A stretch of DNA of 64,000 nt from DASQHW01 sp038209365. Its GTDB lineage: Bacteria > Actinomycetota > Acidimicrobiia > IMCC26256 > PALSA-610. Under the pieces are notes generated by a model. The model worked only from the letters and a program-made list of their open reading frames with translations, searched no databases and was not told where the DNA came from. The stretch spans positions 1-64,000 of the forward strand of contig JBBQXS010000017.1 of assembly GCA_038209365.1 (NCBI GenBank). Reading direction: 5' to 3'. This document shows positions 40,933 to 50,270 of this stretch, in pieces; the stretch's first letter is position 1; every line of letters starts with the position of its first letter. The position numbers and the translations under genes were made by a program.

Positions 40933-43743
40933 TCAGCCGCGCCGCGCCAGCGAGCGCAGGGTGTACGGCAAGATGCCGCCTTGGAGGAACACGTCGCGCT
41001 CGAAAGGGGTGTCGATGCGGGCGCGCATCCGGAACTCGTGCTCGTCGGCGCGCACTGTCACTTCGCGAGGGAGCGGACCTTCGTCGGCGAGCGCTTCGAG
41101 GCCGTCGATGCGGAACACCTCGCGCCCGTTGAGACCGAGCGTCGCCACCGAGGCACCGTCGAGAAACTCGAGCGGGAGTACTCCCATCCCCACGAGGTTC
41201 GATCGATGGATGCGCTCGAAGCTCTCAACCAGCACGGCGCGAATCCCGAGGAGCTGCGATCCTTTCGCGGCCCAATCGCGCGACGAGCCCGAGCCGTACT
41301 CCTTGCCGGCGAGGACGACGAGCGGCACCCCGTCCGAGGCGTAGCGCATCGACGCGTCGAAGATCGTCGCCTGCTCGCCGTCCGGGAGGTGGAGTGTGAA
41401 CCCGCCTTCGGTGCCGGGCGCGAGCCGGTTGCGGAGGCGCACGTTCGCGAACGTGCCGCGCATCATCACCTCGTGGTTCCCGCGACGCGCGCCGTAGGAG
41501 TTGAAGTCGCGCGGCTCGACACCGTGGTCCACCAGCCAGCGCCCGGCCGGACTGTCGGGCCGGATCGACCCCGCGGGTGAGATGTGATCGGTGGTGACGC
41601 TGTCACCCAGCAATGCCAGCACCCGTGCACCGTCCACGTCGTGCAGCGGCGCGGGGTCGGGACCGATGCCTTCCAGGAACGGCGGGCGGCGAATGTACGT
41701 CGAGGTCGCGTCCCAGGCATAGCGATCGCCGGTCGGCGCGTCGAGCGCGCGCCACCGTTCGTCACCATCGAGAATCGTCGCGTAGCTCGAACGGAACATC
41801 TCGGTATCGAGCACCGATGTGACGACGCTCGAGATCTCGTCCTCGGAGGGCCAGACATCGCGCAGGAACACCGGCGCACCCTTCTCGTCGTATCCGAGCG
41901 GCTCGGACACCAGGTCCACATCCATGGAACCGGCCAGCGCATACGCGACGACGAGCGGCGGTGACGCGAGGTAGTTCATGCGGCAGTCGGGATGGATCCG
42001 GCCCTCGAAGTTGCGATTGCCCGACAGCACGGACGCGACGGAGAGGTCGCCGTTCGTGATCGCCTCGGAGATCTCGGGAGCCAGCGGGCCGGAGTTGCCG
42101 ATGCACGTGGTGCATCCGTAGCCGACGACGTCGAATCCGAGCTTGGCGAGCGGCGCCATCAGGTTCGACCGTTCGTAGTACTCGGTGACCACGAGCGATC
42201 CCGGCGCGAGCGACGTCTTCACCCACGGCGGCACGACCAGACCGCGCTCGACCGCGTTACGGGCGAGCAAACCGGCCGCGATCATCACCGACGGGTTCGA
42301 CGTGTTCGTGCACGACGTGATCGCGGCGATGACGACGTGCCCATCGCTGAGCTCGAACGATCGTCCGTCGCCAAGCGTCAGCGGACAGTGGCGTCGCACG
42401 ACGAGTACCGGCCGCTCGGCCGCGCCGACGCGCGGCTGCTCGAACTGCTCGGCATTCGGGTCGAGCGCGGGCGGGTCGCTCGCGGGGAACGACTCGAGCG
42501 ACGCCTCGTCGGTGCTCGCCGCCGCGACCCCGACCGCTCGCTCTTCGTTCTCGCGACGAAACGCGAGCAGTGCCTGCTCGAACTCGAACTTCGCCCGCGA
42601 CAACGAGACGCGGTCTTGCGGGCGCGCCGGCCCCGCGAGTGACGGTTCGACGCTGGAGAGATCGAGCGCGAGCGTCTCGTCGTAGACGGGCACGGCGCCG
42701 GGCTCGTGCCACAGACCTTGCTCCTTCGCATAGGTCTCGACGAGCGCCACCAGGTCGTCGGGTCGCCCGGTCGCGCGGAGGTACCGGAGCGTCTCGTCGT
42801 CGATCGGAAAGATCGTGCACGTCGAGCCGTACTCCGGCGACATGTTGCCGATCGTCGCGCGGTTCTCGAGCGGGACTCGCGCGACACCCTCGCCGTAGAA
42901 CTCGACGAATTTGCCGACCACACCGTGGTGGCGCAGCAGCTCGGCGACCGTGAGCACGAGGTCCGTGGCGGTCGAACCGGCCGGCAGCGCGCCGACGAGC
43001 TCTATGCCGACGACGCGCGGCAGCAGCATCGACAGAGGCTGGCCGAGCATCGCCGCCTCGGCCTCGATACCGCCGACGCCCCACCCGAGGACGCCGAGGC
43101 CGTTGACCATCGGGGTGTGAGAGTCGGTGCCGACGAGCGTGTCGGGATACGCGACGCCGTCGTCGCCCCGGAACACGACCTGGGCGAGATACTCGAGGTT
43201 GACCTGGTGACATATCCCGCGGTTCGGAGGGAAGACGCGTAACGTGCGGAACGCCGACTGCGCCCAGCGAAGGAACGTGTATCGCTCGCGATTGCGCGAG
43301 AACTCCAGCTCGGCGTTGCGGGCGAACGCGTCCGGCACGCCGGCAACGTCGGCGATGATCGAGTGATCGATGACCAGATCGACGGGGATTCCCGGCTCCA
43401 CGGCCCGAGGGTCACCGCCCAACGCGATCATGGCGTCGCGCATCGCGGCAAGGTCCACGATGGCCGGGACACCGGTGAAATCCTGCATCAAGACACGTGC
43501 CGGCATGAATTGCAGCTCGCGATGGCCCGCTTCCTCGGCCGCTCGCGAGCGGTCGGCCAGCGCACCGATGTCGTCCGCGGTGACGTTGAGTCCGTCCTCG
43601 TGCCGAAGCAGGTTCTCGAGGAGGATGCGGAGCGAATACGGCAGCCGGCGCGGGTTGTCGAGCACCGCATCGAGTCGAAATACCTCGTACTCACGGTCTC
43701 CGACGGAGAGCCGCGCCTTGGCGCCGAAGCTGTCTGTCGTCAC
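40933..43743 (-). CDS. acnA: Aconitate hydratase A
   Basis: This 936-residue TCA-cycle enzyme interconverts citrate and isocitrate. The [4Fe-4S] cysteines lie in ITSCTNTSNP (about 476) and GYGCTTCIGNSGPL (about 543). Active-site regions are QDFTGVPAIVDLAAMRDAM, VGTDSHTPMVNGLGVLGWGVGG, GDSVTTDHISPAG and AGKEYGSGSSRDWAAKG. The length is slightly above the usual 890-910, owing to an insert near 400-440 (NEERAVGVAAAS...). It is a single gene, divergent from the STAS gene at 43809. Confidence 0.96.
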   Translation of the reverse strand: MTTDSFGAKARLSVGDREYEVFRLDAVLDNPRRLPYSLRILLENLLRHEDGLNVTADDIGALADRSRAAEEAGHRELQFMPARVLMQDFTGVPAIVDLAAMRDAMIALGGDPRAVEPGIPVDLVIDHSIIADVAGVPDAFARNAELEFSRNRERYTFLRWAQSAFRTLRVFPPNRGICHQVNLEYLAQVVFRGDDGVAYPDTLVGTDSHTPMVNGLGVLGWGVGGIEAEAAMLGQPLSMLLPRVVGIELVGALPAGSTATDLVLTVAELLRHHGVVGKFVEFYGEGVARVPLENRATIGNMSPEYGSTCTIFPIDDETLRYLRATGRPDDLVALVETYAKEQGLWHEPGAVPVYDETLALDLSSVEPSLAGPARPQDRVSLSRAKFEFEQALLAFRRENEERAVGVAAASTDEASLESFPASDPPALDPNAEQFEQPRVGAAERPVLVVRRHCPLTLGDGRSFELSDGHVVIAAITSCTNTSNPSVMIAAGLLARNAVERGLVVPPWVKTSLAPGSLVVTEYYERSNLMAPLAKLGFDVVGYGCTTCIGNSGPLAPEISEAITNGDLSVASVLSGNRNFEGRIHPDCRMNYLASPPLVVAYALAGSMDVDLVSEPLGYDEKGAPVFLRDVWPSEDEISSVVTSVLDTEMFRSSYATILDGDERWRALDAPTGDRYAWDATSTYIRRPPFLEGIGPDPAPLHDVDGARVLALLGDSVTTDHISPAGSIRPDSPAGRWLVDHGVEPRDFNSYGARRGNHEVMMRGTFANVRLRNRLAPGTEGGFTLHLPDGEQATIFDASMRYASDGVPLVVLAGKEYGSGSSRDWAAKGSQLLGIRAVLVESFERIHRSNLVGMGVLPLEFLDGASVATLGLNGREVFRIDGLEALADEGPLPREVTVRADEHEFRMRARIDTPFERDVFLQGGILPYTLRSLARRG

Positions 43744-43808
43744 CCCGGCAACCTACCCTTGACACCGAACCGTGCCGAGACGATCGATATTCGGTACGCT
43801 CGCGTCTC

Positions 43809-44144
43809 GTGACCACGGAGGATCCGGCGGTGGAACCCACCATCGCACTCTCCGTCGAGCACGGCGAGGCGGGGGCCGTCGTGAGCGTCGGCGGCGACCT
43901 GGAGTTCGGCACTGCCGCGTCGTTGCGCAGCGCGCTCATCGATCTCGCACATCAGGGATGCGATCCGCTGGTCGTCGACCTGGCCGCACTGGACTTCATC
44001 GACTCGACCGGCCTGAGCCTGCTGGTGCAGGCCAAGCAGCGGATCGAGTCACAAGGTCACCGTTTCGTGCTCCGCAATCCGACCGAGCGCGTGCGACGCG
44101 TGCTCGAGATCTCGGGTCTCGCGGAGCTGTTCACGATCGAGTAG
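43809..44144 (+). CDS. STAS-domain anti-sigma factor antagonist
   Basis: This 111-residue RsbV-type protein has VSVGGDLEFGTAASLRSALI, LVVDLAALDFIDSTGLSLLV (phosphoacceptor Ser in IDSTG), and a C-terminal NPTERVRRVLEISGLAELF helix. It is the second such protein in this stretch. GTG start. It converges with the gene at 44131 (14-bp overlap), and it forms a partner-switching set with the nearby RsbW-like kinase and RsbU-like phosphatase. Confidence 0.88.
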   Translation: MTTEDPAVEPTIALSVEHGEAGAVVSVGGDLEFGTAASLRSALIDLAHQGCDPLVVDLAALDFIDSTGLSLLVQAKQRIESQGHRFVLRNPTERVRRVLEISGLAELFTIE

Positions 44145-44628
44145 CACCGCGGGCGCCCTCGGCTCTCCGCCACTCGTCCCACGGCGTGGGCGGCGCGCCG
44201 TCGAGTTGGTGCGCCATCTCACCGAGATACCAGCGCTGGAACGCGCGCACATCGACCGGCGTCTCGAGCGTGAGCAGCTCGCCTGATCGGCAATAGGCAT
44301 CGATCTCGTCGAGGAGCGCGGCGAATGCCGGCGCGCCCCGCCCGAGTGCCACCGGCATCACGACCTCGAAGTCGATGTACTCCTCACCCCGGGCCAAGGC
44401 CTCGTCGATCGCGAGCTCGGCGCCGGTATTGAGTCCCCCGGCACGGACGCGGACGCGTTCGACGACGTGGAGCAATCGCTTCGGCAGCTCGGTGTTGTCG
44501 CCTCCTCCCTCGACGATGAACGCGAGCTCACGCACCAGCGCTTCCCCGTGCTGACGGGCTCGGTGCAACAGCTCGAGCGGGCAGCCCTGCATCGTCACCG
44601 TTCTGAGCTCGACATTGTCCGTCGTCAT
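44131..44628 (-). CDS. Conserved hypothetical protein paired with RsbW-like kinase
   Basis: This 165-residue, largely helical soluble protein has LELLHRARQHGEALVRELAF, ELPKRLLHVVERVRVRAGGL, and a C-terminal FQRWYLGEMAHQLDGA. No domain is recognised. It starts 5 bp after the RsbW-like gene in the same direction, so it is probably co-transcribed and part of the same signalling module. Confidence 0.7.
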   Translation of the reverse strand: MTTDNVELRTVTMQGCPLELLHRARQHGEALVRELAFIVEGGGDNTELPKRLLHVVERVRVRAGGLNTGAELAIDEALARGEEYIDFEVVMPVALGRGAPAFAALLDEIDAYCRSGELLTLETPVDVRAFQRWYLGEMAHQLDGAPPTPWDEWRRAEGARGATRS

Positions 44629-44633
44629 GCCGC

Positions 44634-45032
44634 TCAACCCCCGGCCCCGACGCGGTCTTGATCGGCCGCGTCGACCTCGAACCACACGCACTTGCCGTCG
44701 CCGTTCATCTCGACGCCCCAGCGTCGGGCGATCCGGTCGACGAGCAACAGGCCGCGCCCCGTCACGGCGTCCGGGCCGTAGTCACGCAGCCGCGGCGGTG
44801 ACGGACTCGAATCACACACTGCGACCCGAAGTTGCGGCCCGTCGCGATCGATCGTCACCGTCGCCGGCGATCGAGCGTGGAGGATTGCGTTCGTGACGAG
44901 CTCGGACACGAGAAGCTCGGCATCCGCGACCGTTTCTTCGCAGCCCCACGCTCGCATTGTCCCTGCGACGAATTGCCGGGCGCGCGCCGCTGCAGTGTGG
45001 TCGGGCGCGAGCTGCAACGAGGCCACGAGCAC
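44634..45032 (-). CDS. RsbW-like anti-sigma regulatory kinase (HATPase)
   Basis: This 132-residue GHKL ATPase domain protein has N-box ELLVSELVTNAILHA, CDSSPSPPRLRDYGPDAV (G1 region), and GRGLLLVDRIARRWGVEMN (G2 region), then VWFEVD. This is the fold of RsbW/SpoIIAB, which binds sigma factors and phosphorylates STAS partners. The GTG at 45032 gives MLVASLQLAPDH. It is divergent from the RsbU-like gene 82 bp away. Confidence 0.85.
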   Translation of the reverse strand: MLVASLQLAPDHTAAARARQFVAGTMRAWGCEETVADAELLVSELVTNAILHARSPATVTIDRDGPQLRVAVCDSSPSPPRLRDYGPDAVTGRGLLLVDRIARRWGVEMNGDGKCVWFEVDAADQDRVGAGG

Positions 45033-45114
45033 CGATGCTACAGAGCGGAGCGAGATGCGGACAGCACGCGATCGGGACCCCTGACGCTCCTCCGACGGGC
45101 GTTACCATGCGCCC

Positions 45115-47637
45115 ATGCTCTGGCTGGGACGAGGTGGCTCACCTCGACCGCGAGCATGGTTCATCGCGGGCGCCCTCGCCAGCACCGCGGTCGCACTGGT
45201 CGATCTGGCCCGCGCCCGCGAGGTCATGCTGACGGCAGTCGTCATAGGGCCGCTGCTCGCGGCGATCGGCGCGTCCGCGGTGGGCGTGACGATCGTCGCC
45301 GTGTACGCGATCGGGCTCGCCTTCGTGCTCGGGGCGAGGCACGAAATCTTCCTCGAGAGCGATCACATCGTCCGCGTCGTGGTGGTAATCCTTGGGGGAG
45401 GCATCGCGATCGCTTCGGCGCGGCTGCGCCAACGACGCGACGACGAGCTCGAGATCACCCGTCCCCAGGCGGCCGACGCGCAACGGCTGCGCCTCGCCCT
45501 CGACGCCGGAAGGATGGGAACGTGGCGCTGGGACCTTCGCACCGGGCGCATCATGTGGGACGAACGGCTCGAAGCGTTGTACGGCCTGGATCCCGGCAGT
45601 TTCGACAGCTCGTTCACCATGTACGAGTCGCTCCTGCACCCCGAAGACCGCGAGATGGTGCTCGGGTCGGTCCGGAACGGCATGCAACGCAACGTGCCAT
45701 GGCGCTTCGACCATCGTGTGGTGTGGCCCGACGGCTCGGTCCACTGGCTCGAGGGTCGCGGCGAGCCGGTGCACGACCGATCGGGCGCGATCGTCGGCGC
45801 CTCCGGCGTCACGATCAACATCGATGCGCGGCACGCGCTGCTCGACGCGGAGACGCGTGCGAGGGAAGCCGCCGAGCGATCGTCGGACACCGTGCAGAGC
45901 CTTGCGGAGATCTCCACCGCGCTCGCCGATGCAACGACGGTCGACGAAGTCGGCGAGGTGATCGTCGACCGCGCGGTGCACACCCTGCATGCGCGATCGG
46001 GCTATTTCGCGACGGTCGACCTCCAGACCAACGAACTGGTCATGCGCGCGCAGTCGGGTTACCCCGACTGGATCGTCCGCAACTACGCGCGCGTCAGCCT
46101 CGATGCGCAAGTACCCGCCGTCGAGGCGATCCGCACGAGCGAGCCGATCTTCATCGAGTCGCCGGAACACCGGCGGAAGCGCTATCCGCAGTACGCGGAC
46201 GACCCGACGCATGACGCGTTCGTCGTGGTGCCGCTCGCACCGCTCGCCGGTGCGCAGGCCGTGCTCGCGTTCGGATTCGCGGAACCGAGACGGTTCGACG
46301 ATGACGACCGAAGCTATATCGCCGCCGTCGTCGAGGCGTGTGCGCAGGCGCTCCAACGGGCAACAGCGCACGAGGCGCAACTCGCGACGCTGAGCCGGTT
46401 GCGGACACTTCTCGACAGCTCGGAACAGCTCGGCGCGCTCGACGATCCCGATCGCGTGGTGGACACGATCGTGTCGCTCGCCGCGAGACGGATCGGCGCC
46501 TGGGCGACTGTGGTCCGGATCCTGCCCGACAACACACTCAAACGAACCGCCGTCGCGCACGGCGATCCGGCGTTGACACCCCTCACCCAACAGGTGATGG
46601 AGCGGCTGCTCCCGGAAGACCATGCCTCGCTTCAGCGCGTGATCGACACCGGCGAACCGATGCTGTTCAGCGGGCTGCCGGACTTGGACGCGATCGCCGA
46701 CGACGAGCTACGCGCGAACCTCGATGCCATCGGCTGCGAGTCGTACTTGCTCGTGCCGATCACCATCGCAGGCCGCCGTCTGGCAGTGCTGTCGATCGGC
46801 GCCTCCGCACCGAGCCGGCTGGGACCGAGTGACGTCGAGCTCGCGGTGGACCTCGGGCGACGCGGCGCGTCTGCGCTCGAACGTGCACAGCTGTGGCAGG
46901 CGAGCCAGAAGCAGCTGGAGGCGGAGCAGCGCATCGTCGAGTTATTGCAGCGAACGATCATTCCGGATCGACTGCCCGCACTTCCCGGAGTACGGGTCGC
47001 GGCCGCGTACCGGCCCGCAGAGGTGGAAGTCGACGTCGGCGGCGACTGGTATGACGCGTTCGTCGCGCCCGACGACTCCATCGTCGTCGTCGTCGGCGAT
47101 GTTGCCGGCCACGGCGTGCAAGCCGCGAGCCTCATGGGCCGCGTTCGCAACGCGCTGCGCGCGTACGCGATCGAAGACACCGAGCCATCCTCGATCCTGA
47201 TTCGCCTGCACACGTTGCTGCGCGCGCATGACTCGTTGGAGATGGTCACCGCGTTTGTCGCGCGCTATGACCAGGTGCACAACACGATGTCGTGGTCGCG
47301 CGCCGGCCATCCCCCGCCTTTGCTGGTCGGGCGGGGTGGTTCCGCACGCTTCCTCGACGACGTCAACGGCGCGCCGCTCGGAACGATGGTGAGCGAGTAC
47401 AGGTCGGCGGTGACGCCGATGCCGCCCGGCTCGTTGCTCGTTTGCTACACGGACGGATTGATCGAGCGGCGCGACCGCATCATCGACGACGGACTGGACT
47501 GGCTGCAGCAGCGGGTTCGCGAGTACGTGGACGACGACATCGACACGCTCTGCAACAAGCTCGTCGACGACCCGTTCGTCCCGCACCCGTCGCCGGACGA
47601 CATCTGCGTCCTTGCGATGCGCACGGACCCCGTGTGA
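45115..47637 (+). CDS. RsbU-like phosphatase with membrane, PAS and two GAF domains
   Basis: This 840-residue protein has four hydrophobic helices (about 14-105) and a PAS domain (about 125-245, RLALDAGRMGTWRWDLRTGR). Two GAF domains follow (about 275-425 and 435-600), then a short coiled linker QASQKQLEAEQRIVELLQRT, and a PP2C/SpoIIE phosphatase (about 620-838) with GGDWYDAF, VGDVAGHGVQAASLMG and YTDGLIERR, the metal-binding Asp motifs. It should dephosphorylate the STAS proteins in response to membrane or small-molecule signals. ROK kinase follows directly. Confidence 0.9.
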   Translation: MLWLGRGGSPRPRAWFIAGALASTAVALVDLARAREVMLTAVVIGPLLAAIGASAVGVTIVAVYAIGLAFVLGARHEIFLESDHIVRVVVVILGGGIAIASARLRQRRDDELEITRPQAADAQRLRLALDAGRMGTWRWDLRTGRIMWDERLEALYGLDPGSFDSSFTMYESLLHPEDREMVLGSVRNGMQRNVPWRFDHRVVWPDGSVHWLEGRGEPVHDRSGAIVGASGVTINIDARHALLDAETRAREAAERSSDTVQSLAEISTALADATTVDEVGEVIVDRAVHTLHARSGYFATVDLQTNELVMRAQSGYPDWIVRNYARVSLDAQVPAVEAIRTSEPIFIESPEHRRKRYPQYADDPTHDAFVVVPLAPLAGAQAVLAFGFAEPRRFDDDDRSYIAAVVEACAQALQRATAHEAQLATLSRLRTLLDSSEQLGALDDPDRVVDTIVSLAARRIGAWATVVRILPDNTLKRTAVAHGDPALTPLTQQVMERLLPEDHASLQRVIDTGEPMLFSGLPDLDAIADDELRANLDAIGCESYLLVPITIAGRRLAVLSIGASAPSRLGPSDVELAVDLGRRGASALERAQLWQASQKQLEAEQRIVELLQRTIIPDRLPALPGVRVAAAYRPAEVEVDVGGDWYDAFVAPDDSIVVVVGDVAGHGVQAASLMGRVRNALRAYAIEDTEPSSILIRLHTLLRAHDSLEMVTAFVARYDQVHNTMSWSRAGHPPPLLVGRGGSARFLDDVNGAPLGTMVSEYRSAVTPMPPGSLLVCYTDGLIERRDRIIDDGLDWLQQRVREYVDDDIDTLCNKLVDDPFVPHPSPDDICVLAMRTDPV

Positions 47638-47638
47638 C

Positions 47639-48493
47639 ATGACGCACGTCGTCGCCGTCGACATCGGTGGCACGAAGCTCGCGGCGGGAGTCGTGCGCGA
47701 CGACGGCGCGCTGCTCGTCCGGTGCGATGCTCCGACACCGGCAACCACGGACGCCGAGGAACTGTTCGGCGTCCTCGGTGCCGTCATCGACCAGCTCGGC
47801 GGGGCGAGACGGGAGGCACACGCCGTCGGGGTGGGATGCGGTGGTCCGATGACCCGCGGCGGCGAGGAGGTCTCGCCCTTGAACATCCCCGCGTGGCGCG
47901 GGTTCCCGTTGCGGGCGCGCTTGGCCGAGCGGCAGGGTCTGGCGGTCTTCGTCGACAACGACGCCAAGGCGCTCGCACTCGGCGAAGGATGGACGGGTGC
48001 CGCCCGCGGTGTCGACGACTATCTCGGCATGGTCGTATCGACGGGTGTGGGCGGCGGCATCGTGTCCGGCGGTCGTCTCCTCGACGGCGCGCTCGGCAAC
48101 GCCGGCCACATCGGCCACGTGATCGTCGAACCCGAAGGACGAACGTGTGTGTGCGGCGCGCGCGGCTGCTTGGAGGCGGAGGCATCGGGGTCCGCGATCG
48201 CGAAGATCACGGGACAGCATCCACGCGATGCGCCCGCGCCACTGATCGCACGGACGGGCGCGCTCGTCGGGCGCGCGATCGCGTCGACGGCAAATCTCCT
48301 CGACATGCGCCTCGCGGTCGTGAGCGGTTCGGTCGCCCTCGGCTTCGGCGCACCGTTCTTCGCCGCCGCGCAGGCCGAGATCGACGCGTGCGCGTGCCTC
48401 CACTTCTCGCGCGGCACGCGCGTTGTCCCCGGCGCACTGGGCGCCGACGGTCCGTTGATCGGTGCCGCGCGGGTCGCGCTCAGGCAGATGTGA
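47639..48493 (+). CDS. ROK-family sugar kinase (glucokinase-like)
   Basis: This 284-residue protein has the phosphate-1 motif AVDIGGTKLAAGVV at the N-terminus, ROK signature pieces GVGCGGPMTRGG and FVDNDAKALALGEGW, and STGVGGGIVSGGRL. The zinc-binding block is HIGHVIVEPEGRTCVCGARGCLEAEAS. This is consistent with an ATP-dependent glucokinase or N-acetyl sugar kinase. The ATG follows the RsbU stop by one base. It overlaps the opposing MaoC-like gene by 14 bp. Confidence 0.88.
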   Translation: MTHVVAVDIGGTKLAAGVVRDDGALLVRCDAPTPATTDAEELFGVLGAVIDQLGGARREAHAVGVGCGGPMTRGGEEVSPLNIPAWRGFPLRARLAERQGLAVFVDNDAKALALGEGWTGAARGVDDYLGMVVSTGVGGGIVSGGRLLDGALGNAGHIGHVIVEPEGRTCVCGARGCLEAEASGSAIAKITGQHPRDAPAPLIARTGALVGRAIASTANLLDMRLAVVSGSVALGFGAPFFAAAQAEIDACACLHFSRGTRVVPGALGADGPLIGAARVALRQM

Positions 48494-49343
48494 ACCTGCC
48501 GCCGTCGATGACGACGACGCCGTTCTGGTTGACCGTTTGGAAGATCGCCTTGCCCTTGCCGTCGTCCCACATGCGCACGGTGAGCGTGTCGCCCGGCATC
48601 ACGGGCTTGGAGAAGCGCGCGTCCATCGAGCCGAACTTTGCGACATCGGAGCCGCAAAGCTCGTGCAGCAGGGCGCGTCCGGTGAAGCCGTACGTGCACA
48701 GGCCGTGGAGGATCGGCTTCTCGAAGCCTGCGAACTTCGCGATCTCGGGATCGGAGTGCAGCGGGTTGCGGTCGCCGTTCAGCCGGTACAGCAATGCCTG
48801 GTCGGCGCGCGTGGCGTAGGTGACCTCGTGGTCGGGATCTCGATCCGGCATCTTCGGCGGGTCGGGGATCTCCGGCCCTCGGTTCTCGCCGAAGCCGCCC
48901 TCGCCCCGAATGAACGCGGCGAAGCGCGTGGTGAACGCAGGCTTTCCGCTGCCGGTGTACGTCGCCTCGTTCTCGAGCCGCACGACCGCCGCCTTGCCCT
49001 TGTCGTAGATGCCGACGATCTTGCTGACCGTCTCGACCTCTCCTTCGGGCGGGATGGGGCCGTGCAAGGTCACGCCCTGCTCGCCGTGCAGCAACATGCG
49101 GAAGTCGAACTCACCCCAGCTCGGCAGTCCCGGACCGCCGCCCATCGCAATGACGACGGGCATCGTCGGCAGCACCCGCTGGGTGATGTTCTGCGAGTTC
49201 TCGGTCGTGAACTCGAGCTCGAAGCCGGTCGGGTCGACCTGTCCGGCGCCTACGCCGAGCGCGTAGAGCAACGCATCCTTCGAGGTCCATGAGCTCTTCC
49301 CGGGCTGGGACACCGCGCCCACTGCGTCCAGATTCATCGGCAT
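48480..49343 (-). CDS. MaoC-like dehydratase with double hot-dog domains
   Basis: This 287-residue protein has an N-terminal MaoC-N-like domain (about 10-140) with MLLHGEQGVTLHGPIPPEGEV. The C-terminal MaoC domain (about 160-285) has YRLNGDRNPLHSDPEIAKFA (hydratase Asp and His) and PILHGLCTYGFTGRALLHEL. Family members hydrate enoyl-CoA in fatty-acid or steroid degradation. AGGAGAAT precedes the ATG at 49343. It is the last gene of the minus-strand operon that begins with the TetR regulator at 53616. Confidence 0.9.
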   Translation of the reverse strand: MPMNLDAVGAVSQPGKSSWTSKDALLYALGVGAGQVDPTGFELEFTTENSQNITQRVLPTMPVVIAMGGGPGLPSWGEFDFRMLLHGEQGVTLHGPIPPEGEVETVSKIVGIYDKGKAAVVRLENEATYTGSGKPAFTTRFAAFIRGEGGFGENRGPEIPDPPKMPDRDPDHEVTYATRADQALLYRLNGDRNPLHSDPEIAKFAGFEKPILHGLCTYGFTGRALLHELCGSDVAKFGSMDARFSKPVMPGDTLTVRMWDDGKGKAIFQTVNQNGVVVIDGGRFTSA

Positions 49344-49360
49344 GTCGTGATTCTCCTCAC

Positions 49361-50257
49361 TTAGGAAAGCATGTTGGACGGTTCGGCGGCCTTGGCGACC
49401 AGGTCGGGAATCACCTTCGTCAGCTGCGCGGGTTCCCAGCGCATGCCGTCGTTCCGTGCGGTCGGACCACGCCGCCAGCCTTCCGCAACGGACACGCGGT
49501 CGCCGTCGACGAGGAACACGCGGCCGTTCACGTTCTCGTTCTCGTTCGACCCCAGCCACACGACCAGCGGAGAGATGTTCGCGGGATCGAGTGCGTCGAA
49601 GGTGCCCTCCTTCGCGGGGCCCATGCCGAGGTTCTCGGTCATCCGTGTGCGTGCAACCGGCGCGATCGCGTTTGCTGCGACGCCGTAGCGGTTCAGCTCG
49701 AGGCCACAGATGATCGTGAACGCGGCGATCCCCGCCTTGGCCGCGCCGTAGTTGGTCTGTCCGGCGTTGCCGAACACCCCCGACGGCGACGACGTGTTGA
49801 CCACCCGTGCTTGGATCGGCGTCCCCGCCTTGGCCTGGTCGCGCCAGTACGCGGCTGCGTGCCTGGTCGGCGCGAACGCCCCCTTGAGGTGCACGCCGAT
49901 CACGGCGTCCCACTCGCCCTCCTCCATGTTCACGAGCATGCGGTCGCGAAGGATGCCGGCGTTGTTGACGAGCGTGTCGAGGTGCCCGAACGTGTCGATC
50001 GCGCGCTGCACCATACGGCCCGCGCCGGCGAAGTCGGCGACGTTCTCGCCATCGGCGACGGCCTCACCGCCCATCGCCTTGATCTCCTCGACGACCTCCA
50101 TGGCGGGGCTGAGCGACCCGCCCTCGCCGTGCATGTCGCCGCCGAGATCGTTCACCACGACCTTGGCGCCCTCGGCCGCGAACGCCAATGCGTGTTCACG
50201 ACCGATCCCGCGTCCCGAGCCCGTCACGATGACCACCCGGCCGTCGCAGATCCCCAT
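49361..50257 (-). CDS. Short-chain dehydrogenase/reductase, multifunctional-enzyme-like
   Basis: This 298-residue NAD(P)-binding oxidoreductase has VVIVTGSGRGIGREHALAFA (TGxxxGxG), LVNNAGILRDRM, the active-site TSSPSGVFGNAGQTNYGAAKAG (Ser, Tyr-x-x-x-Lys), and ELNRYGVAANAIAPVARTRM. It resembles the 3-hydroxyacyl-CoA dehydrogenase part of peroxisomal-type multifunctional enzymes. With the neighbouring MaoC protein this would give two steps of beta-oxidation. A second similar SDR lies at 59282-60178. Confidence 0.9.
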   Translation of the reverse strand: MGICDGRVVIVTGSGRGIGREHALAFAAEGAKVVVNDLGGDMHGEGGSLSPAMEVVEEIKAMGGEAVADGENVADFAGAGRMVQRAIDTFGHLDTLVNNAGILRDRMLVNMEEGEWDAVIGVHLKGAFAPTRHAAAYWRDQAKAGTPIQARVVNTSSPSGVFGNAGQTNYGAAKAGIAAFTIICGLELNRYGVAANAIAPVARTRMTENLGMGPAKEGTFDALDPANISPLVVWLGSNENENVNGRVFLVDGDRVSVAEGWRRGPTARNDGMRWEPAQLTKVIPDLVAKAAEPSNMLS

Positions 50258-50270
50258 TGAATTCCTTCCC

